Positions 1 to 7,476 of a stretch of DNA of 32,109 nucleotides are shown here, piece after piece (position 1 is the stretch's first letter; each line of letters opens with the position of its first letter). The notes beneath the pieces were generated by a model, which worked only from the letters and a program-made list of their open reading frames with translations, was not told the origin of the DNA and ran no database searches. The position numbers were made by a program, and so were the translations under genes. Source of the stretch: Frankiales bacterium (lineage in GTDB: Bacteria > Actinomycetota > Actinomycetes > Mycobacteriales > SCTD01); NCBI GenBank assembly GCA_025464695.1, contig JAODNQ010000294.1, positions 1 through 32,109 of the forward strand, read 5' to 3'.

Positions 1-551
1 AGGCCGCCGCGGAGCGCGCCGCCGCCGTCACCGGCTACAGCACGACCCCGGGCTACGTCGCCCCCGACTACGTGCCCGGCGCCGTCAGCCCGGCCGCCGG
101 CGGGGGCTGCGCGCCGCCGTCGGACCACGGCTACGCCAACGGCTTCCTGCCCGACGAGGTGCTCTGCCCGCTGCCCGGCCGGCCCGGGGAGCGGCTGCGC
201 ACCGACGCCGCCCAGGCCTTCGCCGCGATGGACGCCGCGCGCACCGCCGCCGGCCTGCCGCGGCTGTGCATCACCGACTCGTACCGGTCCTACGCCGGCC
301 AGGTCGACGTCTTCGTCCGCAAGCCCGGCCTGGCCGCGGTGCCCGGCCGCAGCCAGCACGGCTGGGGGCTCGCCCTCGACATGTGCGGCGGCGTCGAGCG
401 CTTCGACGGCGAGGCGCACCTGTGGATGCTGGCCAACGCGCCCCGCTTCGGCTGGGCGCACCCGGCCTGGGCCGAGCCCGGCGGCAGCCGTCCCGAGGCG
501 TGGCACTGGGAGTTCCGCCAGGGCCAGCAGGCCACCCTGCCGTCCAGCTGA
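1..551 (+). CDS. D-alanyl-D-alanine carboxypeptidase family protein (peptidase M15B, VanY-like), 5' truncated
   Basis: The reading frame is already open at base 3, so the start lies outside the window; 182 residues are visible. It should be a zinc D,D-carboxypeptidase that trims D-Ala from peptidoglycan stem peptides outside the membrane. The core signatures are present: SQHGWGLALDM holds the Zn-binding His and Asp of the SxHxxGxAxD motif, and WHWEF near the C-terminus holds the catalytic Glu region and third Zn ligand His. SYRSYAGQ is the usual strand before the active site. The Ala/Pro/Gly-rich lead with a Cys before the domain suggests an exported protein with a linker, but the signal peptide is not visible. 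A GTG at 72 could be read as a start, yet the upstream frame stays open and protein-like. The family call is firm; the exact substrate (DD versus LD bond) is inferred. Confidence 0.85.
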   Translation, partial: AAAERAAAVTGYSTTPGYVAPDYVPGAVSPAAGGGCAPPSDHGYANGFLPDEVLCPLPGRPGERLRTDAAQAFAAMDAARTAAGLPRLCITDSYRSYAGQVDVFVRKPGLAAVPGRSQHGWGLALDMCGGVERFDGEAHLWMLANAPRFGWAHPAWAEPGGSRPEAWHWEFRQGQQATLPSS

Positions 552-567
552 CCGCTCCCGCCCCAAC

Positions 568-573
568 TAGGGT
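568..573 (+). promoter_or_regulatory. Putative -10 hexamer of a leaderless pat transcript
   Basis: TAGGGT fits the actinobacterial -10 consensus TANNNT and ends 8 nt before the ATG at 582. Transcription would start at or next to the ATG. No Shine-Dalgarno sequence lies between them, which agrees with a leaderless mRNA. No clear -35 box was assigned. Confidence 0.45.
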
Positions 574-581
574 CCGCGGAC

Positions 582-1670
582 ATGACGACGTCCCGCCCGT
601 CCGGCCCGAGGCTGCGGCCCCTGCTCGCGCGGATGCCCGGCTACAAGCCCGGCCGCCGGCCCGCCCCGGGCTCGGACCCCTCGCGGCTGGCCAGCAACGA
701 GACGCCGTACCCGCCGCTCCCGTCGGTGGTCGACGCCGTCGCGCGCGCCCTCGCCCAGGGGCACCGCTACCCCGACCCCACCTGCGCCGAGCTCGTCACC
801 GCGCTGAGCAGCCGGTTCGGGGTCGCCCCCGAGCAGGTGGCGGTGGGCTGCGGGTCGGTGTCGCTCGTGCAGTCCCTGGTCCAGATCGCGGCCGACCCGG
901 GCGAGGAGGTGCTGTTCGCGTGGCGCTCGTTCGAGGCCTACCCGGGCTTCGTCGACGTCGCGGGTGCGGTCCCGGTGACCGTGCCGCTGAAGGACGCCGA
1001 GCACGACCTCGAGGCGATGGCCGCGGCCGTCACCGAGCGCACCCGGCTGGTCGTGCTGTGCACCCCGAACAACCCCACGGGCCCCGCCCTGCGCGAGGCC
1101 GACGTCGTCGCGTTCCTGGAGCGGGTGCCCCGCGACGTGCTCGTCGTGCTGGACGAGGCCTACGCGGAGTTCGTGACCGACCCGGACGCCGTCGACGGCA
1201 CGCGGCTGCTGGCCGACCACCCGAACCTCGCCGTGCTGCGGACGTTCTCCAAGGCCTACGGCCTGGCCGGCCTCCGCGTGGGCTTCTGCCTGACGGCGTC
1301 CCCCGAGGTCGGGGCGGCGCTGCGGCAGGTGCAGGTGCCGTTCGCGGTGTCGATGCCCGCCCAGGTCGCGGCGCTCGCCTCGCTGGACGCCGCGGACGAG
1401 CTGGCCGCCCGGGTCGCCCTGGTCGTCGCGGAGCGCGAGCCGCTGCGACAGGCCCTGCTCGAGCGCGGCTTCGACGTCCCGCCCGCGCAGGGGAACTTCG
1501 TGTGGCTGGCCGCCGGCGCCGACAGCGACCGGCTGGCCGCGACCTTCGAGGAGGCCGGCGTCCTGGTCCGCTGCTTCTCGGGGGAGGGCGTGCGGGTGAC
1601 CGTGGCGACGGCGCAGGACAGCGCCCGCGTGCTCGCCGCGGTCAGCTCCTGGACGGCCGCCGTCAGCTGA
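582..1670 (+). CDS. pat: Aromatic amino acid aminotransferase (Pat / HisC2-type, PLP-dependent)
   Basis: A fold-type I PLP aminotransferase of 362 residues that would interconvert aromatic 2-oxo acids and Phe/Tyr/Trp in the cytoplasm. Visible landmarks are SNETPYPPLPSV near residue 38, GCGSVSLVQ at 89-97, PNNPTG at 162-167, the DEAY motif at 191-194 (Asp binds the pyridine N, Tyr the PLP hydroxyl), and TFSKAYGLAGLRVG at 221-234 with the Schiff-base Lys at 224. The GCGSVSL and WRSFEAYP segments closely resemble what I recall of mycobacterial Pat/HisC2 rather than the true HisC of his operons, and no his genes are nearby. The ATG is preceded by a TAGGGT -10 hexamer and lacks a Shine-Dalgarno. 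Its stop overlaps the convergent mce stop by 8 bp. A histidinol-phosphate aminotransferase role is the main alternative. Confidence 0.85.
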   Translation: MTTSRPSGPRLRPLLARMPGYKPGRRPAPGSDPSRLASNETPYPPLPSVVDAVARALAQGHRYPDPTCAELVTALSSRFGVAPEQVAVGCGSVSLVQSLVQIAADPGEEVLFAWRSFEAYPGFVDVAGAVPVTVPLKDAEHDLEAMAAAVTERTRLVVLCTPNNPTGPALREADVVAFLERVPRDVLVVLDEAYAEFVTDPDAVDGTRLLADHPNLAVLRTFSKAYGLAGLRVGFCLTASPEVGAALRQVQVPFAVSMPAQVAALASLDAADELAARVALVVAEREPLRQALLERGFDVPPAQGNFVWLAAGADSDRLAATFEEAGVLVRCFSGEGVRVTVATAQDSARVLAAVSSWTAAVS

Positions 1671-2994
1671 GCCGGACGGTGGTCCCCCGGGCCATCGGAC
1701 CGAACAGCATGACCGCGATGTCCGGGACCTCGTCGGACGGCTTGCCCGTCACCGCCCCGACCACGGCGCGCGTCAGGTCGTCGTCCCCGGCGAGGTAGCG
1801 AGCGGGCTCGGCGGCAGCGGCGGCTGCGGCCTGCGAGCCGCCGGCGCCGAACACGCCGGTCCTCGGGTCGACGGGCTGGCCGTCGCGGTACCCGTCGATG
1901 GCGTTCCGGTAGAAGGGGAACGGGATCTCCTTCTTGTTCGGCGGCAGGCCGCGGCAGGTCGGGCCGCCGTCGTCGCCGGTGCGGGGCTCGTCGCCCTTGA
2001 CGAAGGGCCCGTTGTCCTGGACGGGCACCTCGAGGGTGATGTGCAGGCCGGGCTGCCGCCCGCCGAAGGTGGCGGAGACCTCCTTGTTCGCCTCGACCAG
2101 CCCCGCGGCCAGGCAGGGGAACTCCGGGGAGTAGCGGGCGTAGACCCCGAGCGAGGCCCGGCTGTCGGCGGCGAGGCGGACCAGCCGCTGCTCGTTGGTG
2201 CGCAGGAAGCGGTCGACCTCCGCGGTGGAGCCGACGCTGGCCGCCAGGAAGGTCGACAGCTGCTGCTGCTCCTCGACCAGGTTGCGGCTCAGGGCGGAGA
2301 AGTTGTCGAGCACGGCGAGGACGTCGGGAGCCGCCTCGTCGTAGTTCTCGGCGAGGTCGGCCAGCCCGCGGATGTTGTCCTGGATCCCCGGCATCTCGGG
2401 ATTGATCTTCGACAGGTAGGTGTCGAGGGCGGCCAGGTTCTGACCGGTGCGCTCGCCGCGGCCGCGCAGGGCGCCGGAGACGGCGTTGAGGGTCTGCGAC
2501 AGCTGCTGCGGGCGCAGCGTCTGCAGCAGCGGCAGGAGGTCGTCGAGGACCTTCTCGGTCTCGAGCGCGGTGGTGCTGCGGTCCTGGTCGATGACGTCGC
2601 CGGCCTCGAGCCGCGCGCCGCCGGTCCGCTCGGGCGCGATGAGCGCCACGAACTTCTCGCCGAACAGGGTCTTCGGCAGCAGCTGCGCCCGGACGTCGGC
2701 GGGCACCATCCCGGTCTTGTCGGGCTCCATCGCCAGCTCGAGGGTCGCGCCGTTCCCGTTGGTGCGGACCTCCTTGACCCGCCCGACGATCAGGCCGCGC
2801 AGCTTGACGTCGGCACCGGGGGTGAGCTGGTTGCCGATCCGGTCCGCCTCGAGCAGCACGGTGTCGCTGGCGGTGAACCGCTTCTGGTAGAGCGCGACGG
2901 TCAACCCGACGAGCAGCACGATGACGACGAGGAAGACCAGCCCGAGCACGCGCTGGCGGGCGAGCGCGGAGCCCTTGAGGATCGGGGCGGCCAC
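1663..2994 (-). CDS. Orphan MCE/MlaD-family protein (MceA-like substrate-binding protein)
   Basis: A 443-residue membrane-anchored protein starting at a GTG, with a strong AGGAGGA Shine-Dalgarno at 3000-3006. A single N-terminal TM helix (about 17-36) is followed by an MlaD domain at about 42-120, with the typical NQLTPGADVKLRGLIVGRV stretch and LFGEKFVAL. The rest is the long helical MCE C-terminal region and a Pro/Ala-rich tail. MCE proteins form hexameric tubes that pass lipids or sterols through the envelope with YrbE permeases and an Mkl ATPase. None of those partners, nor other mce genes, lies beside it, so this is a solitary member. It sits 38 bp downstream of a TetR gene on the same strand and is probably cotranscribed with it. 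Length is normal for an MceA-type protein, so it does not look decayed. Confidence 0.85.
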   Translation of the reverse strand: MAAPILKGSALARQRVLGLVFLVVIVLLVGLTVALYQKRFTASDTVLLEADRIGNQLTPGADVKLRGLIVGRVKEVRTNGNGATLELAMEPDKTGMVPADVRAQLLPKTLFGEKFVALIAPERTGGARLEAGDVIDQDRSTTALETEKVLDDLLPLLQTLRPQQLSQTLNAVSGALRGRGERTGQNLAALDTYLSKINPEMPGIQDNIRGLADLAENYDEAAPDVLAVLDNFSALSRNLVEEQQQLSTFLAASVGSTAEVDRFLRTNEQRLVRLAADSRASLGVYARYSPEFPCLAAGLVEANKEVSATFGGRQPGLHITLEVPVQDNGPFVKGDEPRTGDDGGPTCRGLPPNKKEIPFPFYRNAIDGYRDGQPVDPRTGVFGAGGSQAAAAAAAEPARYLAGDDDLTRAVVGAVTGKPSDEVPDIAVMLFGPMARGTTVRLS

Positions 2995-3032
2995 AGGTGT
3001 CCTCCTGGGACGGGGGGGGTGGGGCGGGCGGG

Positions 3033-3680
3033 TCAGGCGGGCGGGCGGGGGCTGCGCCTGAGCGATTCCAGCACGGTCCGTGCATGCAGTGTGAAGGAAC
3101 TCACGGCAAAACGGGAGGGTTCGTCCAGGAGCAGTCGTGCGGCGGCCTCGGCGAGGGCCACGACCGAGCGTGCGAACAGCTCCGGGTCGAGGTCCGGGCC
3201 GCCGCGCCGGGCCAGCCCCCACGCCGACAGCGCCTGCAGCTGGTCGAGCACCAGGGCGCGCTGCGCGGTGACCCGATCGGTCATCTCGGCGGGGGCGCCC
3301 TCGGGGGGCAGGAGCACGACCCGCCAGGTGCGGGGGTCTTCGACGACGGCCTGCCAGTAGGCCTCGAGACCGGCGAGCAGCAGGGCGTCCGGGTCGGGGT
3401 CGTCGTCCCCGGGCAGCGCCGGCAGGACGTCGGCCAGCCGCTCCAGCGCCCGCTGCTCGGCCCGCTCCGCCAGCCCGGTGAGCAGGGCGCCGCGGTCGGC
3501 GAACAGCCCGTAGACGACGGGGCGGGTGACGCCGCAGGCCCGGGCGACGCCGTCGACGCTGACGGCGTGGAAGCCGCGCTCCAGGGCGAGGTCGAGGGCG
3601 GCGTCGAGGAGCTGCTCGCGGCGCTGCTCCGGGGGCAGGCGGGGGGCGTAGGGCTTGGCGCCGGGTCTTGCCGTGGTCAC
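3033..3680 (-). CDS. TetR/AcrR-family transcriptional regulator
   Basis: A one-domain regulator of 215 residues. The N-terminal helix-turn-helix shows LPPEQRREQLLDAALDLAL, then VDGVARACGVTRPVVYGLF as the recognition region at about 40-60, followed by a helical ligand-binding domain. An in-frame GTG at 3686 would add two residues, but a TAGCAT -10 hexamer occupies 3687-3692, directly abutting it. The GTG at 3680 lies 6 nt past that hexamer, right for a leaderless start, so I prefer 3680. The gene is divergent from the flavin monooxygenase (53 bp between the starts) and upstream of the orphan mce gene, so it probably represses one or both. TetR proteins control both BVMO genes and mce loci elsewhere; the ligand here is unknown. 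Confidence 0.88.
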   Translation of the reverse strand: MTTARPGAKPYAPRLPPEQRREQLLDAALDLALERGFHAVSVDGVARACGVTRPVVYGLFADRGALLTGLAERAEQRALERLADVLPALPGDDDPDPDALLLAGLEAYWQAVVEDPRTWRVVLLPPEGAPAEMTDRVTAQRALVLDQLQALSAWGLARRGGPDLDPELFARSVVALAEAAARLLLDEPSRFAVSSFTLHARTVLESLRRSPRPPA

Positions 3681-3686
3681 GTGCAC

Positions 3687-3692
3687 ATGCTA
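3687..3692 (-). promoter_or_regulatory. Putative -10 hexamer for the TetR gene
   Basis: Read on the minus strand the bases are TAGCAT (TANNNT consensus). A 6-nt spacer separates it from the GTG at 3680, matching a leaderless start and deciding against the GTG at 3686. Confidence 0.4.
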
Positions 3693-3710
3693 CACCTGTG
3701 TTGCTACACC
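3688..3710. promoter_or_regulatory. Direct repeat in the tetR-monooxygenase intergenic region (candidate operator)
   Basis: TGCTACACC occurs at 3688-3696 and again at 3702-3710, a 14-bp period. Within it, ACAC-CT-GTGT at 3692-3701 forms a short inverted repeat. The element covers the putative tetR -10 and lies just upstream of the monooxygenase Shine-Dalgarno, where a repressor of both genes would bind. That the TetR protein binds here is inference. Confidence 0.4.
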
Positions 3711-3733
3711 ACTGCAGCATTGAGGAGCCCGAC

Positions 3734-5215
3734 ATGACCGACCTGCCCGCCCGCACCGGCGTCCTCGTCGTCGGCACCGGTTTCGCCGGCCTCGGCACGG
3801 CCATCGCCCTGCGCCGCAGCGGCCGCACCGACTTCGTCGTCCTCGAGCGGGCGCACGACGTCGGCGGCACCTGGCGCGACAACAGCTACCCGGGCTGCGC
3901 CTGCGACGTCCCGAGCCACCTGTACTCCTTCTCCTTCGCCCCGAACCCGTCGTGGAGCCGGGCCTTCAGCCCGCAGCCGGAGATCGAGGCGTACCTGCAG
4001 CGCACCGCCCGCGAGCACGGCGTCCTGCCGCACGTCCGCTTCGGCACGGAGCTGCTCAGCGCCCGCTGGGACGGCGACGGCTGGGAGGTCGAGACCAGCC
4101 GCGGGAGCCTGCGCGCGGACGTCCTCGTCCTCGGCACCGGCGGGCTGTCGGAGCCGTCGGTCCCCGACGTCCCCGGGCTCGCCGACTTCCGCGGCACGGT
4201 CTTCCACTCCGCCACCTGGGACCACGACCACGACCTCACCGGCGAGCGGGTCGCCGTCATCGGGACGGGCGCCAGCGCGATCCAGTTCGTGCCGCACGTG
4301 CAGCAGCGGGCCGCGCACCTGACGCTGTTCCAGCGCACGGCGCCGTGGGTCATGCCGCGCCGCGACCGGCCGATCAGCAAGGCCGAGCAGGCGCTGTTCC
4401 GGGCGCTCCCGGCCGCGCAGAAGGTCAACCGCGCGAGCATCTGGACGCTGCGGGAGTCGTGGCTGATCGGCTTCACGAAGCAGCCGGCCGTGATGAAGGC
4501 CGGCGAGGCGGTCGCGAAGCGCCACCTGCACCGGGCCGTGAAGGACCCCGTCCTGCGCGAGAAGCTGACGCCCCGCTACACGCTCGGCTGCAAGCGGGTC
4601 CTGCTGAGCAACGACTACTACCCGGCCCTCGCGCAGGACAACGTGGACGTCGTGACCGAGGGCATCGACCACGTCGAGGCGGGAGCCGTCGTGACGAAGG
4701 ACGGCGTCCGGCACGAGGTCGACACGATCGTGCTCGGGACCGGGTTCCAGGTCACCGACCCGCCCGTCGCGCACCGGGTCACCGGCCGCGACGGCCGCAC
4801 CCTCGCCGAGACGTGGCGGGCACAGGGGATGGCCGCGCACCACGGCGTCACGGTCGCGGGCTTCCCGAACCTGTTCTTCCTCGTCGGCCCGAACACCGGC
4901 CTCGGCCACACCTCGATCGTCGTGATGATCGAGGCACAGCTGCGCTACCTCGTCTCAGCGCTCGACCAGGTGCAGGCCCGCGGGATCGCGGCGATCGAGC
5001 CGCGCCAGGACGTGCAGGACGCCTGGAACGACCGCCTGCAGGCCGAGCTGCAGGGCACCGTCTGGAACACCGGCGGGTGCTCGTCCTGGTACCTCGACCG
5101 CAACGGCCGCAACACCACGCTGTGGCCGACCTTCACCTCCACCTACCGGAAGGAGGTCGCCGTGTGCGACCTCGCGCAGTACGTCCTCACCGAGCGCACC
5201 GCGGTGCCCGCGTGA
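3734..5215 (+). CDS. Flavin-containing monooxygenase, Baeyer-Villiger type (class B)
   Basis: A 493-residue FAD/NADPH enzyme expected to insert oxygen next to a ketone to give an ester or lactone, or to oxidise a heteroatom. The FAD Rossmann motif GTGFAGLG is at 14-21, GGTWRDNSYPG at 44-54, and the BVMO fingerprint FxGxxxHxxxW[PD] appears as FRGTVFHSATWD at 152-163. A second Rossmann motif GTGASAIQ (about 177-184) binds NADPH. The ATG has a GAGGAG Shine-Dalgarno (3722-3727). The stop overlaps the SDR start by 4 bp (GTGA), so the two are translationally coupled. The divergent TetR gene and the downstream SDR and acyltransferase point to a regulated lipid, terpenoid or ketone conversion pathway. 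The natural substrate cannot be read from the sequence. Confidence 0.88.
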   Translation: MTDLPARTGVLVVGTGFAGLGTAIALRRSGRTDFVVLERAHDVGGTWRDNSYPGCACDVPSHLYSFSFAPNPSWSRAFSPQPEIEAYLQRTAREHGVLPHVRFGTELLSARWDGDGWEVETSRGSLRADVLVLGTGGLSEPSVPDVPGLADFRGTVFHSATWDHDHDLTGERVAVIGTGASAIQFVPHVQQRAAHLTLFQRTAPWVMPRRDRPISKAEQALFRALPAAQKVNRASIWTLRESWLIGFTKQPAVMKAGEAVAKRHLHRAVKDPVLREKLTPRYTLGCKRVLLSNDYYPALAQDNVDVVTEGIDHVEAGAVVTKDGVRHEVDTIVLGTGFQVTDPPVAHRVTGRDGRTLAETWRAQGMAAHHGVTVAGFPNLFFLVGPNTGLGHTSIVVMIEAQLRYLVSALDQVQARGIAAIEPRQDVQDAWNDRLQAELQGTVWNTGGCSSWYLDRNGRNTTLWPTFTSTYRKEVAVCDLAQYVLTERTAVPA

Positions 5216-6078
5216 AGGGCCAGGTGGTCGCCGTCACCGGCGCAGCCCGGGGCCTCGGCGCCGAGCTCGCCCGCCAGCTGACGGCGCGGGGCGCCCGGGT
5301 GGCGCTGCTCGGCCTCGAGCCGGCCGAGCTGGCGCAGGTGTCCGCGTCGTGCGCGGGCAGCCGCGCCTGGACCGTCGACGTCACCGACGGAGCGGCGCTG
5401 ACCGCCGTCGCGGCCGAGGTCGTCGCACACTTCGGTCGGGTCGACGTCGTCGTCGCCAACGCCGGCATCGGCGCGGGCGGGACCCTGCTCGCCTCCGACG
5501 CCGCCTCCTACGACCGCGTCGTCGAGGTGAACCTGATGGGCTCGATCCGGACGGTCCGGGCCTTCCTGCCCCACCTCGTACAGAGCCGCGGGCACGTCCT
5601 GCAGGTCGCCTCCCTGGCGGCCCTGCTGCCCGTCCCGCTGATGAGCGCGTACTGCACGAGCAAGTCCGGTGTGGAGGCGTTCGCGCACGCGCTGCGCGCT
5701 GAGGTCGCGCACCACGGCGTCACCGTCGGGGTCTGCTACCTGTCCTGGACCGACACCGACATGGTCCGCGGCGCGGACGCCACCCCGGGGCTCGGGGAGT
5801 TCCGGGCGAAGCTGCCCGGCGTCTTCGGCCGGACCTACCCGATGGTCCCCGCCGTGACCCGCATGGTCGACGGCCTCGCGGCGCGCCGGGCGCACGTGTA
5901 CGCGCAGTCCTGGCTGCGGTTCGTGCGTCCGGCGTCGGGGCTGATGCCGGGGATCGTCGCCCTCGGGGCCCGGCGTGACGTGCCCCGCGCCGAGGCCGCC
6001 CTGGCCGCCGCCGGCGGCGACGCCTCGCGCCCGGTCGGGGCCGGAGGTGTGGCAGACACCACGCGCGGGGCAAGGTAG
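5212..6078 (+). CDS. Short-chain dehydrogenase/reductase (SDR)
   Basis: A 288-residue classical SDR that would oxidise an alcohol or reduce a ketone with NAD(P). The cofactor motif TGAARGLG is at 9-16, NAG at 83-85, and the catalytic residues are Ser134 (in QVASLAAL) with Tyr147 and Lys151 in YCTSK. It starts at the GTG at 5212, overlapping the monooxygenase TGA. The C-terminal extension after about residue 235 (SWLRFVRPASGLMPG onward) resembles SDRs from BVMO and lipid clusters more than FabG. It ends 5 bp before the acyltransferase ATG. Being between a BVMO and a WS/DGAT, it may supply the BVMO's ketone from an alcohol, or process its product; direction is inferred. Confidence 0.87.
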   Translation: MKGQVVAVTGAARGLGAELARQLTARGARVALLGLEPAELAQVSASCAGSRAWTVDVTDGAALTAVAAEVVAHFGRVDVVVANAGIGAGGTLLASDAASYDRVVEVNLMGSIRTVRAFLPHLVQSRGHVLQVASLAALLPVPLMSAYCTSKSGVEAFAHALRAEVAHHGVTVGVCYLSWTDTDMVRGADATPGLGEFRAKLPGVFGRTYPMVPAVTRMVDGLAARRAHVYAQSWLRFVRPASGLMPGIVALGARRDVPRAEAALAAAGGDASRPVGAGGVADTTRGAR

Positions 6079-6083
6079 GCCGC

Positions 6084-7454
6084 ATGGGACTCATGCCGGT
6101 CAACGACTCCATGTTCATGATCGCGGAGTCGAGGGAGCAGCCGATGCACGTCGGCAGCCTCCAGCTGTTCGACCTCCCCGCCGGAGCCGGGAAGGACTAC
6201 CTCACCGAGCTCTACCGGGACGCCGTGAGCGTCAAGGAGGTCAACCCGGTCTACCGGAAGCGGGCGCACCGGGGCCCGCTCACCGCCGGGCAGTGGGCCT
6301 GGCAGGACGACCGCGACATCGACCTCGAGCACCACGTGCGGCACTCCGCGCTCGCCGGGCCGGGCCGCGTGCGGGAGCTGCTGGCCCTGACCAGCCGGCT
6401 GCACGGCACCCTCCTGGACCGGCACCGGCCGCTCTGGGAGGCCCACCTCATCGAGGGCCTCGAGGGCGACCGCTTCGCCGTCTACACGAAGCTGCACCAC
6501 GCCGTGATGGACGGCGTCTCGGGCCTCAAGCTGCTGCAGCGCAGCCTGTCCACCGACCCCGACGACCGCGACGTCCCGGTGCCGTGGGGCGTCGTCACCC
6601 CGCGGCGTCGTAAGGCGAAGGGCTCGGGCGCCGGGCTGCTCGACGTGCCGAAGGCGGCGGCTGCGCTGACCGTCGACGTCGTCGGGCTGACCCCGCGGCT
6701 GCTGCACCTCGCGGGGGACGCCCTGCGCTCCCAGGCGGTCGCCCTGCCCGGGCAGGCGCCGCGGAGCATGCTCAACGTCAGCATCACGGGCAGCCGCCGG
6801 TTCGCCGCCGAGTCGTGGTCGCTGGAGCGCATCCGCGCCGTGGGCCGGAGCACCGGCGCGACCGTGAACGACGTCGTCCTGGCGATGTGCTCGGGCGCCC
6901 TGCGGCAGTACCTGTCCGAGCTCGACGCACTGCCCGCGACGTCGCTCGTGGCGATGACCCCGGTGTCGCTGCGCAAGGACCTGGACGACGACCAGTCGAG
7001 CAACGCCACCGGCACCATCCTGTGTCGGCTGGGCACCGACCTCGCCGACCCGGAGGCGCGGCTGGCGGCGGTGAAGTCGTCCATGGACGCCGGCAAGGCG
7101 GCGTTGAAGGGCCTCAACCAGACCCAGGTGACGGCGCTGTCGGCCGTCGTCATGGCGCCGCTGCTGTTCAACTCGCTCGTGTCGCTGCACCGGGTGGCGT
7201 CACCGCCGTTCAACCTGGTGATCAGCAACGTGCCCGGTCCGCAGGACCCGCTCTACTGGAACGGCGCGCGGATGCAGGGGCTGTACCCGCTGTCCATCCC
7301 GACCCACGGGCAGGCCCTGAACATCACCGTCACGTCCTACGCCGGTGAGGTGCAGTTCGGGCTGGTGGGCGACCGCCGCAGCGTGCCGCGTCTGCAGCGC
7401 CTGCTGGGGCACCTCGAGGACAGCCTCGCCGGCCTCGAGAAGGCGGTCGGCTAG
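6084..7454 (+). CDS. Wax ester synthase/diacylglycerol acyltransferase (WS/DGAT family)
   Basis: A 456-residue bifunctional-type O-acyltransferase that transfers fatty acyl groups from acyl-CoA to diacylglycerol or long-chain alcohols, making storage lipid at the inner membrane face. The active-site motif HHxxxDG is HHAVMDG at 138-144; PLWE is at 116-119 and the family's ND motif is in TVNDVVLAMCSGALRQ in the second half. The N-terminus (LMPVNDSMFMIAES, then PMHVGSL) matches the family start, supporting the ATG at 6084; an internal ATG at 6093 is possible. GGTAGG just upstream can serve as Shine-Dalgarno. It is the third gene of the monooxygenase operon and is followed by a strong hairpin that includes its stop codon. 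Substrate range is not predictable. Confidence 0.9.
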   Translation: MGLMPVNDSMFMIAESREQPMHVGSLQLFDLPAGAGKDYLTELYRDAVSVKEVNPVYRKRAHRGPLTAGQWAWQDDRDIDLEHHVRHSALAGPGRVRELLALTSRLHGTLLDRHRPLWEAHLIEGLEGDRFAVYTKLHHAVMDGVSGLKLLQRSLSTDPDDRDVPVPWGVVTPRRRKAKGSGAGLLDVPKAAAALTVDVVGLTPRLLHLAGDALRSQAVALPGQAPRSMLNVSITGSRRFAAESWSLERIRAVGRSTGATVNDVVLAMCSGALRQYLSELDALPATSLVAMTPVSLRKDLDDDQSSNATGTILCRLGTDLADPEARLAAVKSSMDAGKAALKGLNQTQVTALSAVVMAPLLFNSLVSLHRVASPPFNLVISNVPGPQDPLYWNGARMQGLYPLSIPTHGQALNITVTSYAGEVQFGLVGDRRSVPRLQRLLGHLEDSLAGLEKAVG

Positions 7455-7465
7455 GCCTTCTCGAG
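7434..7465. terminator. Hairpin terminator between convergent genes
   Basis: CTCGAGAAGGC (7434-7444) and GCCTTCTCGAG (7455-7465) are a perfect 11-bp inverted repeat with a 10-nt loop that contains the TAG stop at 7452-7454. It lies at the junction of two convergent transcription units and, being symmetric, could end both. There is no T-run, usual for actinobacteria. Confidence 0.65.
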
Positions 7466-7476
7466 TCCGGCTCGGG

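Noticed and set aside
582..1670. True histidinol-phosphate aminotransferase of histidine synthesis
   Set aside because: GCGSVSL and WRSFEAYP match the Pat/HisC2 type better and no his genes are adjacent; kept only as an alternative.
2995..3882. Longer start for the Mce protein (739 residues)
   Set aside because: The upstream part is antisense or frameshifted over the TetR gene; a strong Shine-Dalgarno and the TM anchor fix the start at 2994.
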